From Amphimedon queenslandica (lineage: Eukaryota; Porifera; Demospongiae; Haplosclerida; Niphatidae), in the NCBI RefSeq assembly GCF_000090795.2, contig NW_003546327.1, positions 143,695-172,496 on the forward strand: a DNA stretch of 28,802 bases, in the 5' to 3' direction. Within the stretch, counting starts at the first letter, position 1; the number at the start of each line of letters is the position of its first letter. Positions 10,596-20,668 of the stretch are shown in pieces. The notes under the pieces were generated by a model. That model worked only from the letters and a program-made list of their open reading frames with translations, did not search any database and had not been told where the DNA came from. The position numbers and the translations under genes were made by a program.

Positions 10596-11050
10596 TTCGC
10601 CCTGAAATGCACACACAAAATATATACAATAAATACAATAAGCCCTGCAAATCACCCCAACAAAGGGGGAAAAGAGGGAAGGGTTGGTAACATTGTATGG
10701 GCCACACCCCCTAAGCTTGCTTTGCCTGGTTGTAAATGGTGGTCAAACTGAACCCAAGGCCTACGCACTAGTTCAACGCTGTGAAGCTAGTACGGCCAGA
10801 TCATGAAGCCAACCTGGCCCACCCTGGCAGCAATGCAGCAATGATGCCTGGCACCTAAACAAGTGCTGCCAAAATCTAACTCTTACCAGCTGAACCAACT
10901 AAGGGGTCCAATGCAGGGTGGGCCGTATTTGTCATGAGCAACTGAATACTCTNNNNNNNNNNAATAGCTGATAGTAACTAAGCCCCACCCATTACCAACC
11001 CTCCCGGCTCATGGATATTAACAGCGTTTAACCTTATTGCTTAAACTCCA
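10596..11050. mobile_element. putative insertion in copy B promoter, possibly SINE-like
   Basis: The copy A upstream block (GAAAGTTATTATTAGAACCATAT at about 5090-5110) is interrupted in copy B: GAAAGTTATTAAT ends near 10594 and ATTATTAGAACCATA resumes at about 11051. The insert is more GC-rich than its surroundings. On the minus strand TGGTTCAGCTGG (10897-10886) fits the pol III A-box TRGYNNARNNGG exactly. A GGTTCAG element at about 10755-10745 resembles a B-box weakly and is too far away for a standard tRNA. The gap may hide one end. I cannot name the element. Confidence 0.4.
10953..10962. other. assembly gap (10 N)
   Basis: Ten N bases, probably a placeholder for unknown length. Everything said about the surrounding insertion is limited by this gap. 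Confidence 0.98.
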
Positions 11051-11169
11051 ATTATTAGAACCATATAAATGTATGTGCATAAACTGCATATAATAGCTCT
11101 GTTAGCACTGCAAGTCTAAATTACATCATTAATCTTGTTGATGCTGCAGCTATAGCCTAGTTTAAATCA

Positions 11170-14100
11170 ATGATGAACTTGCTATCATGGAATCCTATAT
11201 CTCTTCTCCTTACTTTTATGTGGTGTCTTAATGCTATTTGCAGAATCATTCATGCATCAAGGCTGCTAATGTTACTCATTATTATATTTTTCAGGATTTT
11301 TTCATTTTCACAAGCATCATACTTGGATTTTCCAAGGGTTCATTTCTACGGAAAATATCGTGCAGATGCTTCTACACCTAATAACTATCGCTGCAACTTT
11401 GACCCCAATATTGATGATCCGTTTGAAGATGATCCTAATGGTAATTGGAACTATATTGGTACAAACGAATTCTCAATCCAAGACACTTCTGTTACAGGAG
11501 TCACAACTGATAGTGGAGTGACTGACGATGAAGTAATAGGAGCTGCAATTTTAGACAGTGGTAACCATCCTTTTGCAAAAATGGTAGACATAGACACTGA
11601 ATGGCAAGGGGCTGCTAGTGTTATATATGGAATGGTGTTTAGGATAGTATGGAGCGATGGTGCAGAAGCCCTAAGAGGGAATTGGACTCCAAGCTCAATA
11701 TCACAGAGCATGTGGAAGAGAATGGTTTGCACTGATGGTGGTTCATCCACTCAAGGAGCATTGTCAACTACAACTATCAATGACATTGAATGGGGAGATT
11801 TGAGGGGATCAACTGTACTTAAAAAGTTAAAGGGATTGAGCACAAAAGGGAACAACAAATTACAGTTGTCAGTCTCATTGAGTGGATATGGTAGAGAAAA
11901 TAATGGCTTCACACGTGGTTTAATGACTGGAACAATTGGAGTCAGTAAAGACACTGAACCTTTAAATTATGGAGGGGAGAGGCTCTTAAGTAAAACTGAA
12001 ATAAAGCACCCACCTGATATAAGCAATATACCACCTGAAGATTCATGTTCTGGGCCACTAAAAAAATGGATGAGTGATGCTCCATTTGAAGTGAATGGAG
12101 ATTTGCTTTCAATAGACTTAAGCAATTCACTGCCAAGTGACTCGAATGGAAATCTACTATACATCAATCCTCTTTATGCTGGTATATTGCATGACCAGGA
12201 GCGAGTATGTATAGAGGTATTAGGGAATGAAATTCATTATTGTGGTCAGGACCACAGTGGTTCTTGCAACAGCAATGACTGGTTGAAATCAACTGGTGGA
12301 ATAGTGGACATTGAACTAAATTATTTTCAAAAGGAAAAGCTACTCTCCTCTTCTTCACTGGTTTTAGCTTTAATGCAAGACAAGAGCTCAGAAACTAATG
12401 AAGTCTATCCTAACTGTTATGCATTGCCTACTTCTAAGCATAACCTAAAGTTGATGCTGAAAGAGACTAACTACTACATGCGACCAAAAGAAGAATATTC
12501 ATTCTTTATTCATCCATCTGTCTCTATGTCTGTCAGTGTTCCCTTTCTTGTTTCACAATTTGGAGAACCGGTAGCTAATTTAGATGTTAAAGTTGGGAGA
12601 AAAAATAACCCTATTCCCTATGATGGTGTAAGTCCTTCTTTATGAATGTCAAAACAGATGAAAATGGAGTTGCATTGTTTACTTTCACTGCAGTAAAGGA
12701 AATGAGTTCACTTCGAGAATATAGTAAGCCTCCTTGTAAAGATAGTGCTGTAATGAAACTTCCCATTGATGGTCAAGTATATGCCTTTGATTTCTGTCCC
12801 AGTGAAGGAGAAGAGGATCAACAGTGTGCAAGTTTTTCACTTAATTCATTAGTAATTAGAGCCTTTTCTAATCCAGAATATGATCCAGACAAGACTTACA
12901 CGTGGGTGGATCACATCCAACCAATATTTTCCCAATACCATCACCTATATCCTGTCATGCACGGTATACTCAATTTGAGCAATTATTACTCTGTCACTTC
13001 ACCCCAAAATATTGGCCTATTAAACCTATCCATGAGCCTTGACATAAATGACGCTAGTTATATGCCTGTTACTAGGGATCTACCGGAACCTCAGCGAAAA
13101 ATGATACTAAAATGGTTGGAGAATCCAGTAAAGCAATTAGAGGAGATAAATGCTCGTATGGATGATACTAGTGAAGTTTTACCTGAGTTACAATGTGATG
13201 AACCAAACCACATAGCAGCTATAAGTATGTTTGAGGATTATGCTAAACTGCCTACATGCCAGGCTCGTGCAATTCCTTTCAATATTAAGGATTATTGTGA
13301 AAAATTTGTTGATCAGTATTATTTTGCAACGCTACAAATTCCAAAAAGTTACCGTGGGTTAAAGAATAAAAATTGTCCAGAAGATAAGCGCCCTCTTTAT
13401 AAATACAAGAAAAATTCTCAGGATCCCGAAATACAGAAAAAGTGTACTGATGAAAATCTGTGGGAGCAGTTACAAATTGGCTTAAAATTGGAACTGGCAA
13501 CTATACCACTCTATATGACTTCTCTATACTCTATTGGTGATGGATGCAATACTCAAGTATATAAAACTATTCGTGGGATCCTCATGCAAGAGATGCTCCA
13601 CTTGGCTCTTGTGGGCAACATTATAAATGCAATGAATGGAGGCCATCCTATTATTGATAGTCCTGATGTTGCACCTAAATATCCAAGTGTAGGACTTCCT
13701 GGCTGTGTACATCCATCTCTTAAAGTTCATTTAGAAAAAGTTTCAAGAAAACACATATACACCGTACCATTGGTGCTTGAGAAGCCAAAATTATCTTGTG
13801 TCACTGAGGGTAGGAACAGAAATATCTTAGGACTGCTACTACACAATACAATAGGAGAGTTTTATACCGAAATAGAGCAGTGCATGCAAAAATTTGAAGA
13901 GAATGGAGAAGAAGTTTTTCAACCCAACAATTTTCAAGTCTCATGGCCTTGGACGCCTTTCTAAAGAACTAGGTACTCTCATTGAAGTTAAAGATACTCA
14001 AACTGCATTAGATGCAATCAAAGAGATAAAAGAGCAAGGAGAAGGTGCTAGTCCAATAGATCCCACAGTAAGTGATGGGGATCAGTTAGGACATTATTAT

Positions 14101-14469
14101 CAATTGATGGAAATTGTCTGCCAAAAGAAACTAGTAAAGAATGAGGATGACAAGTATTATTCATACAGTGGAGCTGACATTCCTTTTGACTCTAAAGGTG
14201 TGTGGCCAATGAGAGACGATCCGAGCAAAGAAGGCACAACTGGGAACTGCTACACAGAAGCAAGAGCATTCCACACAGCCTATCGCAATCTATTAAGAGA
14301 GTTACATGCAACCTTTGGTGGTGAGCCTGAAAGGATAGCTTCTGCAGTAACAATTATGGAGTCTCTTCTTGTTCATGGCAAACGTGTCATGAGGGTTCCG
14401 TTGACTCCAGAGAGTGAGGAAACGTGTGGACCAGTCTGGGATTATGAATGGGAAGAAAAACAAAATTAA
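11170..14469 (+). pseudogene. VioB/RebD-like family, copy B (two frameshifts)
   Basis: Close tandem paralogue of copy A. It keeps the SYLDFPRVHFYGKYRA start, the ferritin-like helices (LELATIP, QEMLHLALVGN, GHYYQLMEI) and the same C-terminus (GPVWDYEWEEKQN). Exon 1 is 11170-11222, with a weaker donor (GTGTCT in place of GTGAGT); exon 2 starts at 11295. The 72-bp intron is itself open, so unspliced RNA would also translate. Two breaks are visible against copy A: loss of 7 bases near 12640, giving a stop at 12645, and one extra T in GCCTTTCT near 13957, giving a stop at 13964. The frame resumes to 14469. Other length differences, including 11734-11757 and 13808-13848, are multiples of three, showing that the protein was under selection before the breaks. 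It could be a young pseudogene or an intact gene with base-calling errors. Confidence 0.75.
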
Positions 14470-15037
14470 ATGGAGCAAGTAGTACTAACTTCTGCTGAAT
14501 GCTAGATTTACTTTGAAAATTTTTAGGCCTTTTAATAGTTAACAATTTTTGGCTTTATACTTTTAGTTTTGTTATTATCATTATGATTAGATGTAAAGAC
14601 GTATTTGCATGATTTTGTTTTTTGGCCGAATTTTGAATGCTCAAGTGCTCATAAATTTCAGACAGTATAAGGGCAACATTGTGCATCAATATAATTTTTC
14701 TAACTTTTTTATTTTTTGGGCCAAAATGAAAATGACCATTTTATGCATAATTTAATTTAATTTGTCTTATTTACTTTGGCCATACCTAAATAAATGCCAA
14801 GTATTATAGTTAAAATGGTTTTGGTATGAAAGATTATAAATGTCATTTCCAGTGCATATTGATGCTTTCATTACATGCAGAAATAATCTGACAAGTAAGG
14901 ACGGGATTAGTTGATTAGTCTAGTCACATCAAATGTGCTCAATTGTGTTGCCTTACATTGATTAATTATTAATACATTTAATTTAAACAAACAAATTATG
15001 AGTATTTTTAACTTAAAATGCTGCTGTTCAATATATC
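14470..15037. other. intergenic, convergent 3' ends
   Basis: It holds the 3' flank of copy B, similar to 8740-8880, a degenerate repeat-unit remnant (about 14838-14890, CATATTGATGCTTTCATTACATGCAG) and the probable 3' UTR of the minus-strand Ig/FN3/TSP1 gene. No gene is seen. Confidence 0.65.
14987..14992 (-). other. candidate polyadenylation signal, Ig/FN3/TSP1 gene
   Basis: ATTAAA on the minus strand, 46 bp past the stop codon at 15038. It is a common variant signal, but in such AT-rich sequence the match is weak evidence. Confidence 0.3.
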
Positions 15038-18000
15038 TTACAATTCATGAGGTCCACAAGTGCAATGACAATCTCTTTGATATTCAGCTCTTGAGCACAA
15101 TTCAGTATTAGCAATTATCTCACAAAACGATGATTGTGTACAAGCTATCAGGTAAAAGAGACTTCATAAATCAAACTTCAACTTATTCTGTCATTATTTG
15201 AGTATAATGTTATGATGCTTGCACTACTCAAGACATGCCATTACATTTAAGCATATAACTTACGACATTCTTGTTCAAAGCAGTACCTAAATACAGGAGG
15301 ACGTTTAGTCAAGCATTGTGTGTCATCCAATACAATATTGTCATAAGTTGTTTGACATGTGATTCTACGAACTTGATAACCAGCTCCACAAGACTTTGAG
15401 CACTATTAAAATTGCAAAAATTAGATCTAGTATATTATGTACTTTTTCATGGATGTTTGCAATAATTGCATAAATAAATCACATCAGTGTGAAGTTTAGA
15501 ACTTACTGATGACCAAGATTCCACAATCCATTGTGTGCATGGCCCTCTTTTATGGCATAGCTCAATGCTTGAAGGTGGAGGAGAAGAACAACTGTCCACA
15601 ATCATGCGAGTGGATGCAGTCATGCAAGTGACTGTTCTATTCCTTACACCACGATGACAGTCAGGAAAACACTACAAAATTTGAACAAGTATTAATATTA
15701 CAACTTATATCCAGTGCATAGATTATAAAAATTGAAAGCATAATGTAAGCCTGTGTGTGGTAACAGATACTCACTCTGCTCCATGGAGAAGTTAACCAAA
15801 CTTTCTCTTGTGGTGGTTTATCTAGAATTATAAGTTTAGATTAAAAAATAATAATTATGCTAAAAGTATTATGCTATTATAATTCCTTCTCAAACTTACT
15901 TATTGTCGGAGAAGGGCTTTGTACTGTAAAAATAATTATAACAAAGTTTAATATTCCGATAATGTAATTTCTCTTACTTAAAGTAGTAGAAGTAGCTCTA
16001 AAAGTGGCTGATAAAGTGCTTGCTAAAAACAATACAGATGAGTGCATTATTACGTTGCATAGCTTTAAAACTAAAAAGAAAAATCTTACTTGGTTCAATG
16101 AAATGACTCCTCTCTCCTTCATAGATGATTCCATTAACATTAAATGATGTAGATATAGAGAACAAGTAGTTCAGACTAGGATCTAATCCTCCTATTAGAC
16201 CTTCAGTAGTGTCACCTGGAAATACTCTCATTCCTGTCTCTACTTGTCTCTTCTTTCTTGAGGAGCTACTGGTTGACTCAAAATAGACAGTATAATGACT
16301 AGCTCTATGAACTAAACTCCAGTCAGCCCTCACTGCTGTAGAATTGAACTTTGTTATAGTGAAGGTTTCAATGACAGCTGAGAAATTTTGAACATTATCA
16401 TCATAGTATTCTGAATAATTTCTTACGTATTTCAATAGTAGAGTACTCTCTATTAGTCCATTCTCCTGGTCCAATACTAGTATATGCTCTCACTCCAATA
16501 GTATAACTAGTATTAGGTATCAATCCTACTATAATGTAATGAGTGTTAGTAGTGTTAGTTATATTGTATGGACCAGTACTGGTAGACTCTCTATATCTTA
16601 TCTCATATACTGTAATGATACCATTAGGTATTGTAGGAGGATTCCATACAATATTTATTGCATCTGGGTTTTTTGCATGTCTTAGATCAGTTATCACACC
16701 AGGAACTGTGTTAAGATCATGTTAAACTGATCAATATCTCATTAACTTACATGATTTAGAAGTTAATTGTATTTCTTGCCTAGCTGGTCCATTCATATTA
16801 TAATTATAAGGTATTATACTCACAGTATAGTTAGTATATGGTATTAATCCTGTGAGATTATATATTCTGTTGTCTCCTTTAGTGATATTAACAGTATAAC
16901 TAGTGTTTGAAGTGATGTTAGTGTATGTGAGGTAGTATCCAGTGATTGGTCCATTCCTTCCATTGCAAGGTACTTCATCCCATGAGACAGTCATTGACAC
17001 TGACTCTACTGATGAGAATATAATATCATCCACTGGTGCAGTAGGGGCTACAGAGAAAAATAATAATTATTTATTATTCTTGTATCGGCAAAGTGTATTA
17101 TTACCAGTTAAAAGTGTAGTAGCTAAATAATTAGTAGTCAAATAAGCTATATCAGCTCCATATACTCCAATAAGATCAAAGCCACATTGACTGTAAGGAG
17201 GTGTACCAGTTGAAGTATGTGGTGAAGAAACTGATGTTTCATTATTACTAGTGACTGATGATTCACATACTCTCCTACATCTCCTATTAATATTATAACT
17301 AATTGGTACAACAGCAGTTGGTGGACTCCATGTTAATGTAATGGCAGAAATTGTAGTTAGTGCAACCATAAAGTCATTGACCACTGGATCACCTAAAAGA
17401 ATACATTCGTTAATACAGGTAATTTTAATTGTATTCAATTTACTTACTAATTGTTAACATAACTGAAGCATTACCACTAGGTAGAGAAGCTGATCCATAA
17501 GATACTACATAGAAAGTGTATGTAATCCCTCGAATTAATTCTGATGTTATATTGGTTGTTGTTGAAGCAGTATTGCCTACACTAACAGGAGTAATACTAG
17601 ACAATTGATAGTAGACCTCATAACCAGTAGCTCCTGATACAGTAGACCAGGAGAGTCTTACATGAGATAAACCAGTACTTAATCTTGTAGCAGTTAAACC
17701 AGTTGGAGTATCAGATACTGAAAATAAACTAATAATGACATTTATAGTAATGAATCATCACTAACCTGATACAATCAAAGATGAAATGCTAGTAACTGCA
17801 ATAACACCATTAATGGGAGCATTAGTTACTCTGGTATTAGATACAGTACACTGATAGTTACCAGCTTCACTTAAGTTTGCTACTGTCACTCTTGTAACAG
17901 ATTCCGGTCCATTAACTATCTTACGAGACAATTCAGTAGATATTCCAGTCCCATTCACTGAACAATTGACAGTAGTAGGAGGACCATCAGAGACGTTGAA

Positions 18001-19157
18001 ACTGAGACTGAAGACTGGAGTAGTAGCTAATCTACTAGTGGAGAGGAGAGAGAACTGCATAGTAGGATCAGCATCAGGGCCATCTGTAAAAGAATTACAT
18101 TAATTATAGTCCATATTCATCACATACCATTGTTATTGTATCCAGTATCAGTATATGCTCCAACCACTAGTGTTTGATTTACTCCATTCTCATCAGGAAT
18201 GATACACTTGTATAAACCTTCATATCCTGATAGTCCACCATTTCTAGCTAGTGCAATCTGACCACTGATTCTCATACTGAACACTGGACTAGGAGCTGAT
18301 GAATTAGTGAAGTTTCCATCAAATATAGGTACTTTAGCTCCATTAGGATAATACCACACTCCAATACTAGCACTACTGTTAGCACTCTGACACCACAAAG
18401 CATCAATGATATCATTAACATCATTATTCTGATCAGCATCATAAAACTGGCTAGCATATATCATAGAATAATCAGGTATTATCCTGTCCTCATAAGGTAA
18501 ATACAGCTGAACACCTTTACAAGAGTAAATAAGATAGCAGCTGTCAAATTTTGAGTATATTGGGATATCCCATACAGAAATACTAAGGTTGCGCGTCACA
18601 ACCTCACAAGATTGTAGCAATTAACCTTGTAATATATAAAATGAAACTGCTCGCAATTAAATTGTAAAAAAACATAACCTTTTAAAATGGTTGTCTGAAG
18701 GCTGTGTCCCTCTATAATTTAAGTACTTACAAGTCAATCAAGGCATTACATGCATTTAAATTTTACATCCCTATACAGTATACATTACATTTATTAGATA
18801 CATTACACATTTATGGTTCAAACTTTATATGATTACAATTATAATGTGTTCAGATTGTATAATATCTGATAGATTCCTAATGGTATGGTCTAAATGAATA
18901 GATTTAGACCACACCATTAGGAATTTATTTTGTATTTTGCTATTTGGCATAGATATGTATCACATAGAACAAACAACCTGACATAGTGACATAGTATAAT
19001 TATGAGCATAAGGTATATTATAGGTACATTCAACACATATAAATCTACTCATTCTCTTACCTCTACTGGGTAAGAGAGAAGAAGATGGATCTTGTGCAGC
19101 TACAAAGAACAGTTGAACTAGTTGGAACAAAAGAAAACAAGAAGTATGGAGTTCCAT
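15038..19157 (-). CDS. Secreted modular protein: Ig-like x2, FN3 x5, TSP1 x2, C-terminal PLAC-like
   Basis: Fourteen exons on the minus strand: 19157-19061, 18514-18128, 18083-17766, 17717-17448, 17392-17105, 17047-16751, 16705-16427, 16377-16090, 16022-15978, 15923-15900, 15821-15775, 15671-15507, 15402-15264, 15144-15038. All are GT-AG, phases agree, total 2751 bp, 916 residues. The signal peptide (MELHTSCFLLFQ...FFVAAQ) is followed by an Ig-like module (33-162; LWCQS, GLYKCIIP), an Ig domain (162-268; VNCSVNG, GNYQCTV) and five FN3 domains (268-742; the second has extra cysteines, CRRVC). Then come a Ser/Thr linker on two micro-exons, two TSP1 repeats (SPWSRC, RNRTVTC; ESWSSCSKSCGAGY) and a six-cysteine tail (882-916) resembling PLAC or possibly ShK. 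There is no membrane helix, so it is probably an extracellular matrix or adhesion protein. The start is the first in-frame ATG; a TTG lies upstream. Confidence 0.85.
18515..19060 (-). other. intron 1 of Ig/FN3/TSP1 gene
   Basis: The 546-bp intron is by far the longest in this gene, whose other introns are about 45-150 bp. It separates the signal-peptide exon from the first Ig-like module and contains the hairpin at 18873-18924. No gene is seen. Confidence 0.7.
18873..18924. repeat. 23-bp-stem hairpin in intron 1
   Basis: Arms 18873-18895 and 18902-18924 are reverse complements with one mismatch, with a 6-base loop GAATAG. One arm carries CCTAATGGTGTGGTC, which shares 13 bases with repeats at 10075 and 10125. 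It may be a tiny foldback element. Confidence 0.85.
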
Positions 19158-19281
19158 AACCAACTGACAGAATCATGTGACAAACTGTTATCAGGTGTTG
19201 ACACAAGACATTCATAGTGACATCATAGCATTAACAAAACTAAAAGTGTAAGAATAATTGTCCAACTTTGAAACTCCTAAA

Positions 19282-19415
19282 TGCTGTACTTGTGCTGCCT
19301 ATATGACTTTTAATGCAGCTCTCAAAGATTACATCTGTCTTAGATTTTGGCAAGTGCTCCTTGTTAGCAAATTTTTAAATTGTTCAAAAGTCATATAGGC
19401 AGCACAAGTACAGCA
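19282..19415. mobile_element. perfect 30-bp inverted repeat, MITE-like or hairpin
   Basis: Left arm 19282-19311 (starts TGCTGTACTTGTGCTGCC) and right arm 19386-19415 are exact reverse complements over 30 bases, with a 74-base spacer. Perfect arms imply recent origin or constraint. The structure fits a 134-bp foldback/MITE element or a long hairpin RNA precursor. No obvious target-site duplication flanks it. Confidence 0.7.
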
Positions 19416-19555
19416 CAAATTACTGGATTATTTACAAAAATCAATAAATCTAGTAAAACTCTCAATTTTATATCTTATGTTGTGTAAACTTTGAATGGAT
19501 CCCAATCAAAATTAAAATTAAAATAAATTTAAAGCTGCTTAAAATTTGGGCCAAA

Positions 19556-20250
19556 AACCATTATAAGCCCATGGCTTTCCAAAAATCGGCTCCAAAAATG
19601 CCCCAAATTTTTACTATATTTTCTAATACATAATGATGTCCTTATGCTATGTAGAAAGTTTGACCCCCTTTAGACTTCAATTTTTGAGCTATGACAATAT
19701 TTTTTTAAAACTCCAAATTTCTGAAAAATACTCTGTACCCATAAAAAGTACTCTGTATGCATGGTTTTTCTAAAATTGGCTATAAAATCATGTCAAATTT
19801 TTATTAAATTTTCTGATATATATTGATGTCCTTATGCTACGTAGAAAGTTTAAGCGGATTCCGACTTCAATTTTTTGAGTTATGACCATTTTTTTAAAAC
19901 TCCAAATTCCTGAAAAATTTCCTGTACTATAGCCCATGGTTTTTTAAAAAAATTGACTCCAAAATCACCCCAAATTTTTATTACATTTACTGATATATAT
20001 TGATCTCCTTATGCTACGTAGAAAGTTTAAGCGGATTCCGACTTCAATTTTTTGAATTATGACCATTTTTTTAAAACTCCAAATTCCTGAAAAATTCCCT
20101 GTATTATAGCCCATGGTTTTTCCAAAAAATTGGCTCCAAAATTACCCCAAATTTTTATTACATTTTCTGATATATATTGATGTCTTTATGCTATGTAAAA
20201 AGTTTGAGCCAATTCTGACTTTAACTTTTTGAGTTATGACCAAATTTTAG
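19556..20250 (+). repeat. tandem array, about four units of 177-190 bp
   Basis: The core TTATGCTA(C/T)GTA recurs with starts at 19641, 19831, 20008 and 20185, so periods are 190, 177 and 177 bp. Each unit contains, in order, CCATGGTTTTT, TTGGCTCCAAAATCACCCC, CTGATATATATTGATG, the core, GCGGATTCCGACTTCAAT and GAGTTATGACCATTTTTTTAA. The two middle units are most alike, suggesting recent expansion. A single unit lies at 9010-9140. Confidence 0.92.
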
Positions 20251-20347
20251 ACGATAAACGAAACACGTTTACTATTAGTGTTTAAAACTGGACTAATTTT
20301 TTGCAATAACGTCTGCTATAATCATTTTAATTATACAACTCTTGCAG

Positions 20348-20527
20348 ACACCTGTGCATGTGTTTCCACAATCATACATGCTGACAAAACACACTGTCAC
20401 TATATTATCTTTTATTGTGAGCTTGAGATTACCACATGCAATAGTAAGTAAAGTATCAATGCCCATTGTCGTGCTGAATCAAATAACACTAGCTCTAGCT
20501 GCTGGATTAACATATGACTTCAATTAA
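20348..20527 (+). pseudogene. dynein heavy chain extreme C-terminal-like exon fragment
   Basis: It opens after the acceptor CTCTTGCAG at 20347 and ends at TAA in 20525-20527, 59 residues. TPVHVFPQSYMLTKHTVTI...SLRLP has the spacing of the last dynein segment (CPVY-x-T...STNFVISVxLP: 28 residues from PV to LP in both), and the end NQITLALAAGLTYDF could be the final strand. No upstream exon is adjacent; a repeat array takes its place. The preceding block resembles the sequence after the fragment at 9252-9670, as if both came from one dynein-like gene. Similarity is weak and was judged by eye. Confidence 0.3.
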
Positions 20528-20668
20528 AATAATAACATCAAAATGAATAAACATAAATACATTAGATTGGTGGTATCAATTACAATTATTTTTGAACAAA
20601 GCTAATCAATCAATATACTACATATATTTTACAAAACTAAGAGCAAATGTTATAAACAAAACATATCA

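Larger units (their letters stand above)
9671..11169. other. intergenic region between dynein fragment and copy B
   Basis: It contains CT/CA-rich microsatellite-like sequence near 9750-9790, a degenerate CTAATGGTGTGGT repeat cluster (10075-10185), the duplicated promoter block of copy B (about 10415-10595 and 11050-11169) and a foreign-looking insertion (10596-11050) with the assembly gap. No gene is seen. Confidence 0.65.
19158..20347. other. repeat-rich intergenic region
   Basis: It holds the likely promoter of the Ig/FN3/TSP1 gene, a perfect 30-bp inverted repeat (19282-19415), the tandem ~177-bp array (19556-20250) and a block (20268-20335) similar to the sequence after the first dynein-like fragment. 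No gene is seen. Confidence 0.75.

Noticed and set aside
10740..10900. A tRNA gene on the minus strand
   Set aside because: The A-box is good, but no B-box lies at the right distance and no cloverleaf can be drawn.
5229..14469. Bacterial contamination as the explanation for the VioB-like genes
   Set aside because: GT-AG intron with matching phase in both copies, signal peptides, host-like base composition and animal genes on both sides argue against it.
19621..20210. CRISPR-like array
   Set aside because: The repeats are about 177 bp with similarity across the whole unit, not short repeats with unique spacers; this is a satellite-type array.
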